From Thermotoga profunda AZM34c06 (lineage in GTDB: Bacteria > Thermotogota > Thermotogae > Thermotogales > DSM-5069): DNA of 64,000 bases. The notes beneath the pieces are model-generated. The model did no database searches. It was not told where the DNA came from and saw nothing but the letters and a program-made list of their open reading frames with translations. The stretch spans positions 1,879,413-1,943,412 of the forward strand of contig NZ_AP014510.1 in assembly GCF_000828675.1 (NCBI RefSeq), read 5' to 3'. Shown here piece by piece: positions 1 through 8,613 of the stretch (position 1 is its first letter; each line of letters opens with the position of its first letter). A program made the translations under genes and the position numbers.

Positions 1-179
1 AGGCTCTGACAAGAGTTTGGAAAGGTTTGTTGATTCAAAAGGAAGGTCAACAAATAACTTTTAAGTTGGGGGATGATATTAAAACAGGAAAGATTTTCAA
101 AATAGAAGATGAAAAGATGATTCTGACCGTTGATGATCAACAAATACAGGTGAGTTCATTGGAGATCCTGGAGCCTTGA
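1..179 (+). CDS. C-terminal end of an unidentified protein (partial)
   Basis: An open frame enters from the left edge (first full codon at base 3) and ends at a TGA at 177-179, giving about 58 residues. The tail is polar and looks like short beta strands with alternating charged and hydrophobic residues (for example KTGKIFKIEDEKMILTVDD), as in a small beta-barrel. I do not recognise the family; a pilus or secretion accessory protein is possible but unsupported. Its 3' end overlaps the convergent S4-domain gene by 24 bases. The reading frame is sound; the function is unknown. Confidence 0.55.
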   Translation, partial: ALTRVWKGLLIQKEGQQITFKLGDDIKTGKIFKIEDEKMILTVDDQQIQVSSLEILEP

Positions 180-392
180 TTGACTTATGATTTCATATTC
201 TGTTTCTGAAACCACGCGGACAACTACTTCCTTGAAAGGGTGAATGATCTTCAAAATATCTTCAGACTTGATCTCATAAGATGGTTTAACCACCCTGTTG
301 TTCACCAGAACCTTTCCATGTAAGAGCATCTGTTGAGCAACCGTTCTTCTTTTTATCAATCCAGTCAACTTCAAGTATTTATCTATCCTCAA
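156..392 (-). CDS. S4-domain RNA-binding protein (RqcP/Hsp15-like)
   Basis: A small basic protein of 78 residues that is almost entirely one S4 RNA-binding domain (MRIDKYLKLTGLIKRR at the N-terminus, then the G-K-V-L-V-N strand). Family members (RqcP/YabO, Hsp15) bind the 50S-tRNA complex and help rescue stalled ribosomes; that role is inferred from the fold. I chose the TTG at 392 because it gives the family's typical M-R-x-D-K-Y-L-K start and has a GGGGGG ribosome site at 402-407. Longer starts at 407 (ATG) and 455 exist, but the 407 start has no ribosome site. It converges on the partial gene at the window edge. Confidence 0.8.
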   Translation of the reverse strand: MRIDKYLKLTGLIKRRTVAQQMLLHGKVLVNNRVVKPSYEIKSEDILKIIHPFKEVVVRVVSETEYEIISQSRLQDLQ

Positions 393-472
393 TATCGTGC
401 CCCCCATTTTTATTATAATGCAATCATTTGAAATATAGACTCTTATCATCAACACAATTGCTTAATGAAGCA

Positions 473-481
473 TGTTATAAT
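473..481 (+). promoter_or_regulatory. Extended -10 promoter upstream of the HD-GYP gene
   Basis: TG-T-TATAAT, an extended -10 element, lies 30 bases before the start codon at 511. No convincing -35 box sits 16-18 bases upstream, which is acceptable for an extended -10 promoter. The ribosome site GGGGGTAAGG follows at about 496-506. This is pattern recognition only. Confidence 0.45.
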
Positions 482-510
482 TTTAACAACGTCTGTGGGG
501 GTAAGGAACA

Positions 511-2466
511 ATGAAGTGGCTGGTTTTTTTATGTACTACGTTGATCTGTCTTTGCTTTTCAACTTCATTAAAAGTGGGAGTCTATCATAACCCGCCACTG
601 ATCGAGTTCTCAGAAGGAAGGGCATCTGGTCTGTATGCTGAAATACTCGAGCAATTAGCATCGACAAACAACTGGGATATCGAGTACGTTTTTGATGAAT
701 TCAGCACACTACTTGATAAACTTCGAAATGGGCAGATCGATCTCATGACGGCGATCGCATATACACCACAACGTTCTGAAATGTTCGATTTCAACAATCA
801 AGCGGTTATACTCAACTGGGGAGTAATTTGTGTAAAGGGGACACTCAGCAGCTTACTGGATCTTCAAGATAAAATCATAGCGATTGTCAATAACGACGTC
901 TATGCAGAATACCTGAAAAAGCAAATCGACGATTTTAAAATGAAAGTGAGATATTTCTATGTTCAGGATTATGAAAAAGCCCTCGAAGCCGTCAAAAAGG
1001 GATTGGCAGATGCATGTATCGTCAGCCGAATCTTTGCCCAAAATAATGTACAGCGATATTCACTCAACATAAGTGGAATAGTCTTCTCACCAATTGAACT
1101 CAGATTTGCCTTGCCTAAGAATACACAGAAGAATCAGATAGTAATTCAAGCTATAGATGATTTTTTGTACAAGATCAAATCAAACCAGGAGAGTTACAAT
1201 CAATTACTCAGCCGCTATCTTGGTACTTACATGGAAAAGCGTGTGATCCCAAAGTGGGTTGAAACAGCCTTGGTTTTGGCGATAGTAGTGGCGGGATTGT
1301 TCGTTCTGTGGACAAATTCGTTGAAAAGGGTTGTGGCAACTCGTACAGATGAATTGAACAAGGCTTTGCGAGAACTCATCCACAAAAACGAAGAATTAAT
1401 CGCAGCAAACGAGGAAATCAGAGCACAGAGTGAGGAATTAGAAACCCTGAATGAGGAACTCGAAAAAACTCTTAAGGATTTAGAAAATGCTATTCAAAGA
1501 TTTACCCAATCATTGAATCTATTTGGTCAACTTGCAACTTTTTCAAAAGATGAAGAATTCTGCTGGGAATTTTTAAAAATGGTGAGATCTGTGGCTCCAA
1601 ATTGCTCGGCTGCCCTTTCATATATGAATCTATGCTATCTTCAAACGAAAGATGGAGTTCAAGTTGTTTCATCTATAGATAGTTATAATTTACCTGAAGG
1701 GCGATTCGAAGGCTTACCCCTTCAACTTCCATATACTTTTGATCAACATCAAAAAGTTTATGAAGCGATTAGTATTAGATCAAATGATCTATATCTGATT
1801 CTTTTGAACCATTCAGAGAAGAAAATTTCAAGTGAAATTGAGATGGCCAAAAGTCTTTTAAATATAGTAAGGGTCTTTTTGAGAATAAAATCTTATGAAG
1901 AGAATGAAAAACAGTTTTACAGAAGGATCAACGATGTTTTGATAACGATTTTGAACTATCATGAACCTTATACGGCTGTACATTCAACTCGGTCGAGTGA
2001 TTACGCTGTGAAAATTGCGCAGAATTTATTTTTGAATGACGAAGCAATTGCAAGAGTCTATTGGGCAAGTCTTATTCATGATATTGGAAAAATTGCAATA
2101 CCAAGAGAAATATTGTGCAAGAGTTCAAAGTTGTCACCTGAGGAATTCGAAGCAATCAAAATTCATCCAGTTGTAGCAGCCGATCTACTTGAAAAGGCGG
2201 GATTGAGAGATATCGCAAAGATAGTACGCCACCACCACGAAAGATTTGATGGAAATGGTTATCCAGATGGTCTTAAAGCAGAACAGATACCAATTGAATC
2301 GAGAATCATAGCGGTGGTTGATGCATACGACGCAATGATCAGTGATAGACCTTATAGAAAAGCAATGTCAAGTGAAAAAGCGATTGAAGAGTTGAAGGCA
2401 AATGCTGGCAGCCAATTTGATCCACTGATCGTGGAGATATTCATTGAGCTTTTGAAAAAGGAGTGA
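511..2466 (+). CDS. Sensor with solute-binding domain and HD-GYP c-di-GMP phosphodiesterase domain
   Basis: 651 residues. A signal peptide (about 1-18) leads into a family 3 solute-binding domain (about 20-245, amino-acid-binding type). A membrane helix (about 251-268), a long Glu-rich coiled coil (about 275-330), a linker of unknown fold and an HD-GYP domain (about 470-650) follow. The HD-GYP signature is intact: H-D-I-G-K near 523 and H-H-H-E-R-F-D-G-N-G-Y-P near 575-585. The family hydrolyses c-di-GMP to GMP or pGpG with a metal centre. The inferred role is to sense a periplasmic ligand and lower c-di-GMP. It is first in a run of same-strand genes ending at 6079, and its stop overlaps the ribosome site of the next gene. 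Confidence 0.9.
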   Translation: MKWLVFLCTTLICLCFSTSLKVGVYHNPPLIEFSEGRASGLYAEILEQLASTNNWDIEYVFDEFSTLLDKLRNGQIDLMTAIAYTPQRSEMFDFNNQAVILNWGVICVKGTLSSLLDLQDKIIAIVNNDVYAEYLKKQIDDFKMKVRYFYVQDYEKALEAVKKGLADACIVSRIFAQNNVQRYSLNISGIVFSPIELRFALPKNTQKNQIVIQAIDDFLYKIKSNQESYNQLLSRYLGTYMEKRVIPKWVETALVLAIVVAGLFVLWTNSLKRVVATRTDELNKALRELIHKNEELIAANEEIRAQSEELETLNEELEKTLKDLENAIQRFTQSLNLFGQLATFSKDEEFCWEFLKMVRSVAPNCSAALSYMNLCYLQTKDGVQVVSSIDSYNLPEGRFEGLPLQLPYTFDQHQKVYEAISIRSNDLYLILLNHSEKKISSEIEMAKSLLNIVRVFLRIKSYEENEKQFYRRINDVLITILNYHEPYTAVHSTRSSDYAVKIAQNLFLNDEAIARVYWASLIHDIGKIAIPREILCKSSKLSPEEFEAIKIHPVVAADLLEKAGLRDIAKIVRHHHERFDGNGYPDGLKAEQIPIESRIIAVVDAYDAMISDRPYRKAMSSEKAIEELKANAGSQFDPLIVEIFIELLKKE

Positions 2467-2471
2467 GCAGT

Positions 2472-3293
2472 TTGGTCTATCTTTACTTAGCAGCCACACT
2501 CTTATTTTGGTCTTCCATGGAAGTTCTCACCAAACCTATGATGAATCAAGTTGATCCTTTCTTTCTCACTTTCTTCAGATTTCTCTTTGGAGGTATTTTT
2601 CTGCTGATTTTCATTCGTAAAAAGATACCTTTCAAAGATGTGATTTTACTGGTTTTAATAGGCTCAATCAACGGCGTATTGTCGATGTCGCTTTTGCAAC
2701 TGGCTGTCAAATTCTCAAATGCATCGACTGCAGCGACACTTGTAGCAACAAATCCCTTATTTGTGACAGTATTATCATTATTACTCGGTAAAGAAAGATT
2801 CAGCACGAAGAGATTTCTGAGTGTGGGAGTTGGATTAGTGGGAATCTTGATTCTTTCTTATGGAAGAATTGAAGGTGATAGTATAGTTGGTTTGTTGTGT
2901 GGCATAGGCGCTGCAGTGACTTTTGCTCTCTACGCAGTGTTAATGAGAGATTTTACATTGAAATATGGTTCACTGAATGCCACGGCTATTTCTATTTTCT
3001 CGGCAGGACTTATATACGGTGTTCTTTTGATTTTCACAGGTAATTTGAAGATACCTCATATTGGGATTTCTCAATGGCTGATTTTGATCTATGCCGGTGT
3101 CTTTGTAACAGGTCTTGCATATGTTACCTATTTCAAAGCCATGGAAAGACTTGGTCCATCCTTAACGAGTTTGGTTTTCTATCTCAAACCAGCCGTTGCG
3201 AGTTTCTTGGCTTTCTGGCTTCTTTCAGAACCAATTGGTCTATTCAAGTTACTGGGTACTGGTATCATAGTGTTTGCATTATTGCTCAAATGA
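2472..3293 (+). CDS. EamA/DMT-family membrane transporter
   Basis: About 273 residues forming ten hydrophobic segments in two repeated EamA halves, the drug/metabolite transporter layout (e.g. G-K-E-R-F-S after the fourth helix of the first half, L-S-E-P-I near the end). Such proteins export metabolites or drugs; the substrate cannot be read from sequence. I prefer the TTG at 2472, eight bases after the AAAGGAG site at 2457-2463. The GTG at 2463 overlaps that ribosome site itself. It follows the HD-GYP gene directly and is 25 bases before the MFS gene, so co-transcription is likely. Confidence 0.85.
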   Translation: MVYLYLAATLLFWSSMEVLTKPMMNQVDPFFLTFFRFLFGGIFLLIFIRKKIPFKDVILLVLIGSINGVLSMSLLQLAVKFSNASTAATLVATNPLFVTVLSLLLGKERFSTKRFLSVGVGLVGILILSYGRIEGDSIVGLLCGIGAAVTFALYAVLMRDFTLKYGSLNATAISIFSAGLIYGVLLIFTGNLKIPHIGISQWLILIYAGVFVTGLAYVTYFKAMERLGPSLTSLVFYLKPAVASFLAFWLLSEPIGLFKLLGTGIIVFALLLK

Positions 3294-3318
3294 GATTATT
3301 GCTGTGGGAGGTGGCATT

Positions 3319-4605
3319 GTGAAAACCTTTTTGTCTGTCTTTTTTCTGGTGGTATTGTTAGTACTCTTGAATGCCGATCAAATGGTGATGTCTCCGACTA
3401 TTGGCATGATCGAGGATGAATTTCACGTAACCGATGCGCATATAGGTCTTGTTGGAGCTGTTTTCACGATCATAGGTGCGCTGATAAGTCTGGTATGGGG
3501 TTATTTGTCAGATAAGTACAATCGAAAAAATTTATTGATTTATTCCATCCTTGTTGGAGAAATTCCATGTTTTATGACGGCGTTCTCTACATCTTTTGGT
3601 CAGCTATTTTTCTGGCGTGTATTAACTGGGATCGGCGTGGGAGCGAGTTTTCCAATAGTCTATTCGCTGGTTGGAGATATGTTTGATGAAGTCAGCAGGG
3701 GAAAGATCGTGGCTATCTTGGCATCTGCGATGTCCATAGGTGGGATCTTGGGTATGATCGTTGGTGGCTTTGTTGGACCGACATTTGGCTGGAGAATTCC
3801 ATTTATACTGGTTTCTCTTCCAAATATAGTACTTGCTTTGATTGCGTTGTTTGTACTCAAAGAACCAAAGCGTGGTGCTTTTGAAAAGGGAATTGGTGAA
3901 TTGGTACAGGCGGGTTATACGTATCCAAAGTTACCGAAGATGCAAGATTATGCTAAATTGATAACAGTTAAAACCAACCTCTTTTTGTTTTTCCAGGGTA
4001 TACTCGGTACAGTTCCCTGGGGTGCCATACCGTATTTTCTGGTTGAATATTTTCGTAGAGAGAGAAATCTATCGGTCGAGACTGCGACGTTTGTTTTCTT
4101 GGTCTTTGGGTTGGGGAGTATTCTCGGTACGATCATTGGGGGATGGATTGGCTCAAGGTTGTACAAGATATCCAAACCATCGGTACCTATCTTTTGCGCA
4201 GTCACCACAGCGCTTGGCGTCTGGCTCACGGTTCTCACAATAGACTATTCTGCCGTGGGATACAGAGGTCTTTTCATCCTTGGAATGCTTGGGTTGTTCG
4301 CGGCTTTGATGGACAGCCTTACAGGTGCAAATGTGAAATTTATGCTTTTGAATGTGAATGAGCCACAGGACCGTGGAAGGATCTTTTCGATCTTCAACCT
4401 GACTGACTCACTTGGAACAGGAGTTGGTAGATGGATCGGTGGATCATTCTCTGTACTGTTGGGTTCTCTCGGAGCGGCTATGAAGGTCTCGGCATATTTT
4501 TGGTTTGGTTGTTCAATCTTTTTGTTTCTGCTGACCTTCTATTTCGCAAAAGATGTGCAATCGCTTGAACAGAAAATGATTGCACTTGGGCAGGAAAGGG
4601 GGTAA
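3319..4605 (+). CDS. Major facilitator superfamily transporter
   Basis: 428 residues with twelve predicted membrane helices. The MFS loop 2-3 signature is visible (G-Y-L-S-D-K-Y-N-R-K), as is an N-terminal D-Q-M-V-M-S-P motif resembling sugar/organic-anion symporters. The start is the GTG at 3319, preceded by GGGAGGTGG at 3306-3314. Four bases separate it from the GH1 glycosidase, so importing a glycoside or exporting the released sugar is a reasonable inference, but the substrate is not determined by sequence. Confidence 0.85.
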   Translation: MKTFLSVFFLVVLLVLLNADQMVMSPTIGMIEDEFHVTDAHIGLVGAVFTIIGALISLVWGYLSDKYNRKNLLIYSILVGEIPCFMTAFSTSFGQLFFWRVLTGIGVGASFPIVYSLVGDMFDEVSRGKIVAILASAMSIGGILGMIVGGFVGPTFGWRIPFILVSLPNIVLALIALFVLKEPKRGAFEKGIGELVQAGYTYPKLPKMQDYAKLITVKTNLFLFFQGILGTVPWGAIPYFLVEYFRRERNLSVETATFVFLVFGLGSILGTIIGGWIGSRLYKISKPSVPIFCAVTTALGVWLTVLTIDYSAVGYRGLFILGMLGLFAALMDSLTGANVKFMLLNVNEPQDRGRIFSIFNLTDSLGTGVGRWIGGSFSVLLGSLGAAMKVSAYFWFGCSIFLFLLTFYFAKDVQSLEQKMIALGQERG

Positions 4606-4609
4606 TATC

Positions 4610-6079
4610 ATGTTTCCGAAGGATTTTCTCTTTGGTGCATCAATGGCGGGTTTTCAAGTTGAAATGGGATATGCAGGCGAAGATACTGATCCAAACACGG
4701 ATTGGTTTGTTTGGGTTAGAGAGCCAGAGAATCTTTTAACAGGTGCTGTCAGTGGACATCTACCAGAATACGGCGTTGGATACTGGAATAATTATCCTGT
4801 TTTGCATCAACTTGCCGTAGATTTTGGAATGAATGCGCTTAGAACCAATATTGAATGGTCCAGGATCTTTCCAAACTCGACCGCTGAAGTTCAGGTTATT
4901 GCAGAAACTCAGGATGGAATAACAAAAGTAGAAGTAAAAAAAGAGCACCTTGAAAAACTCGACAAGTTGGCAAATAAAAAAGCCGTTGAACACTACAGAC
5001 AGATTTTCAAAGATATGAAAAATCGTGGATTGAAGGTCATAGTCAATCTGTCTCACTTTACACTTCCATTGTGGATCCACGATCCAATATCTGTTCACAA
5101 AGGTCAACAAACGGAAAAAACAGGATGGGTGAACGATCAAACTGTAGTAGAATTTGCAAAATTCGCTGCATATATCGCCTGGAAATTCGATGATCTTGTG
5201 GACATGTACTCGACAATGAATGAGCCAAATGTTGTGAGTCAGATGGGGTACATAATGAGTAGATTTGGCTTTCCACCTTCCTATTTCAACCCAGAAATGT
5301 ACATGAAGAGTCTTTTGAATCAAGCTCAAGCTCATGCACGTGCATACGATTGTATCAAGTCATTTAGCAACAAACCAGTTGGAATAATTTATGCCACTTC
5401 AGTTTATGAATCTATGAATCAGGACAGAGAGATTGAAGAAAATGCCACTTATTTGATGAACTATCTTTTCTTGGATGTTATCACCAACGGTAAGATCTTC
5501 TTCCAGGAGCGTCAAGATTTGAAGAACAAAGTTGATTTCATCGGGGTGAATTACTATACAAGAACGGTAATAGACCGGATGAAGTCGGTTGATTTTGGTT
5601 TGTTGTCACTCGATTGGACTATTGTAGATGGTTATGGGTACAACTGTCCAGCTGGTGGCATGTCGAGAGATTCAAGACCGGTGAGTGACTTTGGTTGGGA
5701 GACATATCCAGAGGGTTTACTCAAGGTTCTCAGATCAATTTACGGTAGATATAAACTGCCTATCATTGTGAGTGAGAATGGTGTTGCAGATTTTAGAGAC
5801 TGGCTCAGACCATACTATTTAATAGGACATCTCTATGCCACAGAGAAAGCCATCCAGGAAGGTGTGAAGGTGCTTGGATATTTACATTGGTCAATTGTCG
5901 ATAACTATGAGTGGGCAAGGGGATATCACATGCGTTTTGGTCTTGCAGAAACAGATTATGAAACAAAACAATTCGCTCCAAGACCATCGATGTTCATTTT
6001 CAGAGAGGTTGTAAGAAATGGCAGTTGTGAGAAATTTTATAGGTACTTAAAATCACCTTATGAAATATGGAGAATCTGA
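4610..6079 (+). CDS. Family 1 glycoside hydrolase (beta-glycosidase), archaeal-like type
   Basis: 489 residues. Retaining GH1 catalytic residues are in place: acid/base Glu in T-M-N-E-P (about residue 205) and nucleophile Glu in V-S-E-N-G (about 389). The N-terminal F-G-A-S-M-A-G-F-Q-V-E-M-G resembles the LacS/Pyrococcus beta-glycosidases more than ordinary bacterial BglA, which suggests exchange with hyperthermophilic archaea (inference from memory). There is no signal peptide, so it should act in the cytoplasm on beta-glucosides or beta-galactosides. The start is the ATG at 4610, seven bases after AAAGGGGG. It is last in the run and is followed by a hairpin terminator. Confidence 0.92.
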   Translation: MFPKDFLFGASMAGFQVEMGYAGEDTDPNTDWFVWVREPENLLTGAVSGHLPEYGVGYWNNYPVLHQLAVDFGMNALRTNIEWSRIFPNSTAEVQVIAETQDGITKVEVKKEHLEKLDKLANKKAVEHYRQIFKDMKNRGLKVIVNLSHFTLPLWIHDPISVHKGQQTEKTGWVNDQTVVEFAKFAAYIAWKFDDLVDMYSTMNEPNVVSQMGYIMSRFGFPPSYFNPEMYMKSLLNQAQAHARAYDCIKSFSNKPVGIIYATSVYESMNQDREIEENATYLMNYLFLDVITNGKIFFQERQDLKNKVDFIGVNYYTRTVIDRMKSVDFGLLSLDWTIVDGYGYNCPAGGMSRDSRPVSDFGWETYPEGLLKVLRSIYGRYKLPIIVSENGVADFRDWLRPYYLIGHLYATEKAIQEGVKVLGYLHWSIVDNYEWARGYHMRFGLAETDYETKQFAPRPSMFIFREVVRNGSCEKFYRYLKSPYEIWRI

Positions 6080-6104
6080 AGGTGGGTGTTAACCCACCTT
6101 TTTT
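6079..6104 (+). terminator. Rho-independent terminator after the GH1 gene
   Basis: Arms AAGGTGGGT (6079-6087) and ACCCACCTT (6092-6100) form a perfect 9-bp stem with a GTTA loop, followed by TTTTTT (6099-6104) on the plus strand. The hairpin includes the last codon of the convergent metal ATPase gene, so the two genes share it. The T-run favours plus-strand termination. Confidence 0.85.
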
Positions 6105-8125
6105 CTCGAAAGCAATATTCTCATTGAATTGATGGTACACAAAAGTGCCACACCAGTATCTGCGAAAACGCCTTCCCACATGGTTGCCTTACCGGCTATT
6201 GCAAGAATTATGAAAAAAGATTTCATTGCAATCGCAAAAATTATATTCTGCAGGACAATCTTCTTTGTGAACCTGGCAGTGTCTATTGATTCAACAACCT
6301 TTATAGGTTCTCCACTCATTACGACAACATCTGCCACTTCGATAGCTGCATCATTACCAAATCCATTCATTGCCATGCCAACATCTGCCCTTGCCAATGC
6401 GGGCGTATCATTTATTCCATCTCCTACAAACGCGGTTTTTCCTGTTTTCATTATTTTGTTTTCAAGTATTTCGAGTTTATTTTCTGGGAGTAGTTGTGCA
6501 TGGTAATTAATCCCATAGAGTCTTTCTGATATAGTCGATGTCTTTTCCTTGCCATCACCTGTGAGAATATGTACATTTATACCCCTTTCTTGGAGCAACT
6601 TCACAGCCTTTTCAGAGGTTTTCTTAAGCCTCTCATTTAGATAAATGTTACCTGCATATTCTTTATCGATAGCGACGTGCACAGCAGATTCTTTACCCAG
6701 ATCGCACACATCTTGTGGGTGTGGAATTTGTTCTAAATGTAAGAGTTTATCATTTCCAACGTGAATTACCTTACCGTTTACAGAACATCTAACTCCTAAC
6801 CCGTTTATTTCATGAAAGTCCTTGACGGCAGAATGATCGATATATGGAAATGCCTTAACTATCGATCTGGCAACAGGATGGTTTGAATTAACCTCAGCAT
6901 GAGCCGAGTACATCAGTATCTCATCTTGTGAAAAACCGTTCATGCCATTTATCTTTGATATCTCAAAATCTCCATGTGTCAAAGTACCAGTCTTGTCGAA
7001 GACAACATTTTTAATATTAGCCAGAACATCCAAAAAAGTCGCACCCTTTACCAAAACACCGTTCTTTGATAACTTTCCTATCGCAGCAAAATAAGCCAGA
7101 GGTATTGCCAACACAAGCGCACATGGACACGAAATAACAAGCAAGATCAATCCACGATTGATCCATGGTTTCACACTTTGCCCTGTCAACAGAGGTATTA
7201 CAAAAGATGTGAAGATCGCCAATGATACAACAACGGGTGTATAATAACGGGCAAAGACGGTGATGAATTTCTCGGTCTTCGCCTTTCTCTCGGCTGCGTC
7301 CTCTACTAATTTGATGATATTTGTCATTGAAGAATCTTCATATTTTTTCAGTACCTGCAGTTTTATAGACTTTTCTTTTACTATTACTCCTGCGGGGACC
7401 TTGTCCGAGATAGTCACATATCTCGGTGTAGATTCACCCGTTATTGGTGAAACATCAAGATAACTACTGCCTTCTACAACGATTCCATCTACCGGTACCT
7501 TTTCACCTGGTTTTACCAAAATCATCTGTCCCACTTCGAGATCTTTTGGGTCAACTCGTTGGAGTTGAGAGTTTTGAACAAGCCAAGCTTGTTTTGGCAT
7601 GGCTTCAACGAGAGATTTTATAGATCTCCGTGAGCGATTGACAGCCATTTGTTGCAATAACTCACCGATTTTGTATAAAATCATCACCGCAACAGCCTCT
7701 TCATACTGTTTCAAGAAGATGGCTCCGATTGTGGCTATACTCATTAAGAAATTCTCATCAAGAACAAAACCTTTTTTAATATTTTTGAATGCCCTTAACA
7801 AAACATCATAACCTGCCAAAAGGTATGTCAGAATAAGCAAATACCAAATATTGAGAGTAATAGACAAGATAAGTAAAACAACTGCAAACAGCAAAGGAAG
7901 AAATTCTACGTATTTTCTTTTGTTACTCTCGACTATCTTGATGTCATCTTCAACGGAGTGGATTATCTTTTCAACATCAATATCATATTCAGAATCGACA
8001 TCCAACACACCTAAGGAAAAATTCAAATTCACTTTTCTCACACCTTCTGTTTTTGATAAAACTTTTTCGATCTTTGCCGCGCAGTCGGGGCAATGTAAAT
8101 TCTCCAATTGGTAACGTTTTCTCAT
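6089..8125 (-). CDS. Zn/Cd/Pb-exporting P1B-type ATPase
   Basis: 678 residues. An N-terminal heavy-metal domain carries C-P-D-C (residues 12-15). The P1B core follows with membrane motif S-C-P-C, the phosphorylation site D-K-T-G-T, an S-N-H-P motif and hinge G-D-G-I-N-D. The last helix has F-A-D-T-G-V, the Asp-containing motif of the Zn/Cd/Pb subgroup (ZntA/CadA), rather than the Cu-type motif. It pumps divalent metals out using ATP. Its start overlaps the stop of the ArsR-family repressor by 4 bases, forming a standard metal-resistance operon. Confidence 0.92.
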   Translation of the reverse strand: MRKRYQLENLHCPDCAAKIEKVLSKTEGVRKVNLNFSLGVLDVDSEYDIDVEKIIHSVEDDIKIVESNKRKYVEFLPLLFAVVLLILSITLNIWYLLILTYLLAGYDVLLRAFKNIKKGFVLDENFLMSIATIGAIFLKQYEEAVAVMILYKIGELLQQMAVNRSRRSIKSLVEAMPKQAWLVQNSQLQRVDPKDLEVGQMILVKPGEKVPVDGIVVEGSSYLDVSPITGESTPRYVTISDKVPAGVIVKEKSIKLQVLKKYEDSSMTNIIKLVEDAAERKAKTEKFITVFARYYTPVVVSLAIFTSFVIPLLTGQSVKPWINRGLILLVISCPCALVLAIPLAYFAAIGKLSKNGVLVKGATFLDVLANIKNVVFDKTGTLTHGDFEISKINGMNGFSQDEILMYSAHAEVNSNHPVARSIVKAFPYIDHSAVKDFHEINGLGVRCSVNGKVIHVGNDKLLHLEQIPHPQDVCDLGKESAVHVAIDKEYAGNIYLNERLKKTSEKAVKLLQERGINVHILTGDGKEKTSTISERLYGINYHAQLLPENKLEILENKIMKTGKTAFVGDGINDTPALARADVGMAMNGFGNDAAIEVADVVVMSGEPIKVVESIDTARFTKKIVLQNIIFAIAMKSFFIILAIAGKATMWEGVFADTGVALLCTINSMRILLSRKKVG

Positions 8126-8481
8126 CTTTGTTCCTCCTTCACATGCTCAAGAGCAGCCTTCAAAAGTTCTATTACATGTTGATCGGCGAGTGAGTAAAAA
8201 ACTTGTTTTCCCTGTCTTTTACTCTTAACCAGTTTTGTCATCTTCAAAATCCTCATTTGGTGAGATATCGCAGATTTTGTGGCATTCGTAATGGCACATA
8301 GATCACAGCCACACAACTCCATTTTTTCAAGGGCAAGTAAAATTTTCAGTCTCGTAGGATCTGAAAAGGTTGAGAACAAAACTGACATATCGTTTATTGA
8401 CTGAATATCTTCGAGTTTCTCGATGACTTTTTTGACCCGATCTTTGTGTACTTGGTCGATTGAACAGAGATATTTATTCAC
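8122..8481 (-). CDS. ArsR/SmtB-family metal-responsive repressor, CadC-like
   Basis: 119 residues, winged-helix ArsR type. Cysteines at 6, 57, 59 and 62 (E-L-C-G-C-D-L-C at the start of the recognition region) match the CadC alpha3N layout, in which an N-terminal Cys plus C-x-C bind Cd, Pb or Zn and release DNA. It should repress itself and the ATPase gene it overlaps. The start is a GTG at 8481 behind a TGAGGTGA ribosome site. A matching operator sits on its promoter. The metal assignment is inferred from the Cys pattern. Confidence 0.9.
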   Translation of the reverse strand: MNKYLCSIDQVHKDRVKKVIEKLEDIQSINDMSVLFSTFSDPTRLKILLALEKMELCGCDLCAITNATKSAISHQMRILKMTKLVKSKRQGKQVFYSLADQHVIELLKAALEHVKEEQR

Positions 8482-8495
8482 ACTATCACCTCAAC

Positions 8496-8515
8496 AGTTG
8501 AACAACTATTCAACT
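8496..8515 (-). promoter_or_regulatory. CadC/SmtB-type operator
   Basis: A perfect inverted repeat with arms AGTTGAA (8496-8502) and TTCAACT (8509-8515) separated by 6 bases. It contains the TGAA-N6-TTCA core typical of SmtB/CadC sites. It lies immediately downstream of the -10 box and 15 bases before the repressor start codon, so bound repressor would cover the transcription start. Confidence 0.8.
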
Positions 8516-8517
8516 AT

Positions 8518-8547
8518 ATTATATACCAAAAACTATCGATCTGTCCA
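8518..8547 (-). promoter_or_regulatory. Sigma-A promoter of the metal-resistance operon
   Basis: On the minus strand TGGACA (8547-8542) and TATAAT (8523-8518) are separated by 18 bases. This is a near-consensus promoter for the repressor-ATPase pair, placed directly upstream of the inverted-repeat operator. Confidence 0.7.
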
Positions 8548-8613
8548 GAGTTTTCGAAAAAGCAAAACATTTTCACAAGAGTAAAGATAAGACAGCTTAA
8601 CAGCCTTTCATAT

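Noticed and set aside
4760-5335. A 191-codon open frame on the minus strand
   Set aside because: It lies wholly antisense within the GH1 gene, has no ribosome site, and its product is an unstructured mix of Cys, His and aromatic residues.
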